From Nevskiaceae bacterium (GTDB lineage: Bacteria; Pseudomonadota; Gammaproteobacteria; Steroidobacterales; Steroidobacteraceae), in NCBI GenBank assembly GCA_024234075.1, contig JACKOV010000002.1, positions 124,001 to 188,000 on the forward strand: 64,000 nt of DNA. Direction: 5' to 3'. The translations under genes and the position numbers were made by a program. This document shows, one piece after another, positions 62,536-64,000 of the stretch; position 1 is the stretch's first letter, and every line of letters begins with the position of its first letter. The notes beneath the pieces were generated by a model, which was given only the letters and a program-made list of their open reading frames with translations, ran no database searches and was not told the DNA's origin.

Positions 62536-62567
62536 GGACCCTATTCGATGTTCTGCACCTGCTCCCG
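62536..62567. repeat. Right junction (att copy 3): functional yicC 3' end
   Basis: The last 27 bp of yicC (62541-62567), whose complement reads REQVQNIE and TAG. The integrated element supplies this end, so yicC stays intact. Confidence 0.9.
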
Positions 62568-63407
62568 CATTTGCTCGATCAACACCTTCATGTCGATCGC
62601 ATAGCGCGTGCTGTCCAGATCCTGCGATTTCGAGGCCAGGGTGTTGGCTTCGCGGTTGAGTTCCTGCATCAGGAAGTCGAGGCGACGGCCGGCGGGTTCG
62701 TTGCCGCCGATCACGCGGCGGGTCTCTTCGATGTGGCCGGTCAGGCGGTCGAGCTCCTCGGCGACGTCGAGGCGCTGCAGCAGCAGCACGAGCTCCTGCT
62801 CCAGGCGGTCGCGGTCGGCGGCGGCGCCGAGTTCGGCGACGCGCTCCTCCAGACGCTGGCGGACCCGTCCCTGGATCTCGGGCAGGCGGGCGCGTACCTG
62901 GGTGAGCAGTTGTTCGAGACCGCTGCAGCGCTGCTCGATCAGCTCGCGCAGCCGCACGCCTTCACGCGCCCGACACTCGGACAGCTCACGCAGGGTGTCG
63001 GCGAACAGGCTGCGGGCCGCGGCCTGCAGGCTTTCGCCGTCGGTTTCGTTCTCGCGGACGATGCCGGGCCAGCGCAATATGTCCATGACGTCGACGGTCG
63101 GCTTGCCGGGGGCCGCCACCGAGATCTCACGTACGCGATCCAGCAGGTTGGCGAGGGCGCGATCGTCGATCAGCAGCTCTGCGGCGCCGTTCGCCGCGGC
63201 CCGCAGGTGTATGCTGCAATCGACCTTGCCGCGTCGCAGTTCGCGTGCCAGGGCCTGGCGCAGCTCGGTTTCGAGCGCGCGGAGCTCTTCGGGCAGGCGA
63301 AAGCCGGCTTCCAGGTAGCGGTGGTTGACGCTGCGCAGCTCGCAGGCGAGTTGCCCAAACGGGCCGTTGGCTTCGCGGCGGGCGAAGCCGGTCATGCTGG
63401 TGATCAT
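62541..63407 (-). CDS. yicC: YicC family endoribonuclease
   Basis: A 288-aa protein starting MITSMTGFARREANGPFG. The N-terminal SMTGFAR and HRYLEAGFRLPEELRALE segments and the C-terminal RRLDFLMQELNREANTLASKSQD are diagnostic. YicC/YloC proteins are RNases affecting small RNA decay. Its 3' end is the attachment site of both elements. gmk, usually directly downstream, is now 22 kb away. Confidence 0.95.
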   Translation of the reverse strand: MITSMTGFARREANGPFGQLACELRSVNHRYLEAGFRLPEELRALETELRQALARELRRGKVDCSIHLRAAANGAAELLIDDRALANLLDRVREISVAAPGKPTVDVMDILRWPGIVRENETDGESLQAAARSLFADTLRELSECRAREGVRLRELIEQRCSGLEQLLTQVRARLPEIQGRVRQRLEERVAELGAAADRDRLEQELVLLLQRLDVAEELDRLTGHIEETRRVIGGNEPAGRRLDFLMQELNREANTLASKSQDLDSTRYAIDMKVLIEQMREQVQNIE

Positions 63408-63474
63408 TGGGCGTGCGCGGAATGCGGGACTCGGTGTATAAAGCCGCGCAGTTTAGCGGAATGCCGGTGTCGGT

Positions 63475-64000
63475 TTGCGTGTCGAGTACGCAGAAACGAG
63501 CTTGGTCGGTGGGCGTGACGACAATCAGGATCGTTGTGCCGTCGCCGTGTCCGAGCATGCGGCGCTGTTGGTGGTCATCGACGGCATGGGCGGGCATGCC
63601 GACGGGGCGCTGGCCGCCGAGACCGCACAGAAGCTGCTGGTCGAGACCTTCTGGCGCACGCCGCAACCGTTGTTCGATCCGCTCGGCTTCCTCCATCTCA
63701 CCCTGGGCCGCGTCCACGAGGCCGTGGTCGAGCTCGGCGCCAGGCTGCCGCTCGAGCAGCGTCCGCGCGCCACCTGCGCGGTCTGCGTGGTGCAGGGCGA
63801 TTCGGCCTACTGGGCGCACATCGGCGACAGCCGTATCTACCACGTGCGCCGTGGCCGGATCGTCGAGCGCACGCGTGATCACAGCCACGTCGAGTTCCTG
63901 ATCCGTGAAGGCTTGATCAACGAGCAGCAGGCGCAGGCGCATCCGATGCGCAACTTCGTCGAATGCTGCGTCGGCGGCGAATCGCTGCTGCCCGAGATGA
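63475..64000 (+). CDS. PP2C-type serine/threonine phosphatase, partial at right edge
   Basis: The frame is open from a TAG at 63454 to the window end. No ATG or GTG precedes the first motif; the TTG at 63475 gives MRVEYAETSLVGGRDDNQDR. Metal-binding motifs are GRDDNQDR, VVIDGMGGHADG and HIGDSRIYHV, as in PP2C/Stp1 enzymes that dephosphorylate proteins modified by Hanks-type kinases. The C-terminal part lies outside the window. Confidence 0.85.
   Translation, partial: MRVEYAETSLVGGRDDNQDRCAVAVSEHAALLVVIDGMGGHADGALAAETAQKLLVETFWRTPQPLFDPLGFLHLTLGRVHEAVVELGARLPLEQRPRATCAVCVVQGDSAYWAHIGDSRIYHVRRGRIVERTRDHSHVEFLIREGLINEQQAQAHPMRNFVECCVGGESLLPEM

Larger units (their letters stand above)
46575..62540. 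mobile_element. Element 2: 16-kb integrative mobilizable element at yicC
   Basis: It is bounded by yicC-tail copies at 46575 and 62541. It carries a P4-type integrase beside the right junction, an AlpA regulator, a MobA-like relaxase, a VapBC-like pair, an orphan antitoxin and a five-gene restriction/defence operon. No conjugation (type IV secretion) genes are present, so it could be mobilised but not self-transferred. Confidence 0.85.

Overview
This is a GC-rich chromosomal segment from a proteobacterium, most likely a gammaproteobacterium. The reasons are the order yicC, gmk, rpoZ, spoT, ridA, recG, ubiC, ubiA, the biotin operon bioBFHCD, and an aa3-type cytochrome oxidase cluster with its own haem A pathway. 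An affiliation near Xanthomonadales/Nevskiales-type denitrifiers is my inference from gene order; there is no rRNA gene in the window to test it. No tRNA, rRNA or CRISPR array was seen.

Bases 1-16.4 kb are respiratory. A partial AI-2E family permease and a secreted tandem-VOC lipoprotein are followed by a minus-strand gloB-like hydrolase plus nnrS pair. Then comes a seven-gene nitrate respiration operon (narK, narG, narH, narJ, narI, a parvulin, a second narK) in which nearly every junction is a 4-nt ATGA overlap. Two small conserved unknowns and a second metallo-beta-lactamase hydrolase close the block. Bases 16.4-25.2 kb hold the aerobic oxidase cluster on the minus strand (DUF2244, coxB, coxA, a 48-aa membrane peptide, ctaG, cox3, then surf1, a SCO-like protein, ctaA, ctaB), with a DUF2909 gene opposite. 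The cell is therefore equipped to respire both oxygen and nitrate.

Bases 25.2-31.1 kb are the bio operon (bioB-F-H-C-D, minus strand) diverging from comF, with a candidate BirA operator between them. From 31.7 to 40.1 kb lie a nitronate monooxygenase and the ubiA-ubiC-recG-ridA-spoT-rpoZ-gmk housekeeping run. From 40.3 to 44.7 kb is a small metabolic block: an FMN-dependent alpha-hydroxyacid dehydrogenase, a MazG-like pyrophosphohydrolase, a Tat-secreted tandem-VOC protein and an MDR oxidoreductase with a Tat-like leader.

Bases 44.84-62.54 kb are a mobile region built from two tandem elements of one family, inserted at the 3' end of yicC. Three imperfect copies of the last 27 bp of yicC mark the junctions (44839, 46575, 62541). 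Element 1 (1.7 kb) has no integrase; it carries a GNAT toxin/DUF1778 antitoxin pair and an AlpA-type regulator. Element 2 (16 kb) looks like an integrative mobilizable element: VapBC45-like TA pair, an orphan antitoxin, a second AlpA, a relaxase, a five-gene defence-like operon and a P4-type integrase next to yicC. The operon has a type III Res nuclease-helicase, a Mod methyltransferase, an unrecognised 344-aa protein, a UvrD-like helicase with an N-terminal RelE/ParE-like domain, and an AAA ATPase fused to a TOPRIM/DUF4435-like domain. I do not recognise this five-gene combination as a named defence system; it is the best candidate for something new here. The window ends in yicC and a PP2C phosphatase cut by the right edge.
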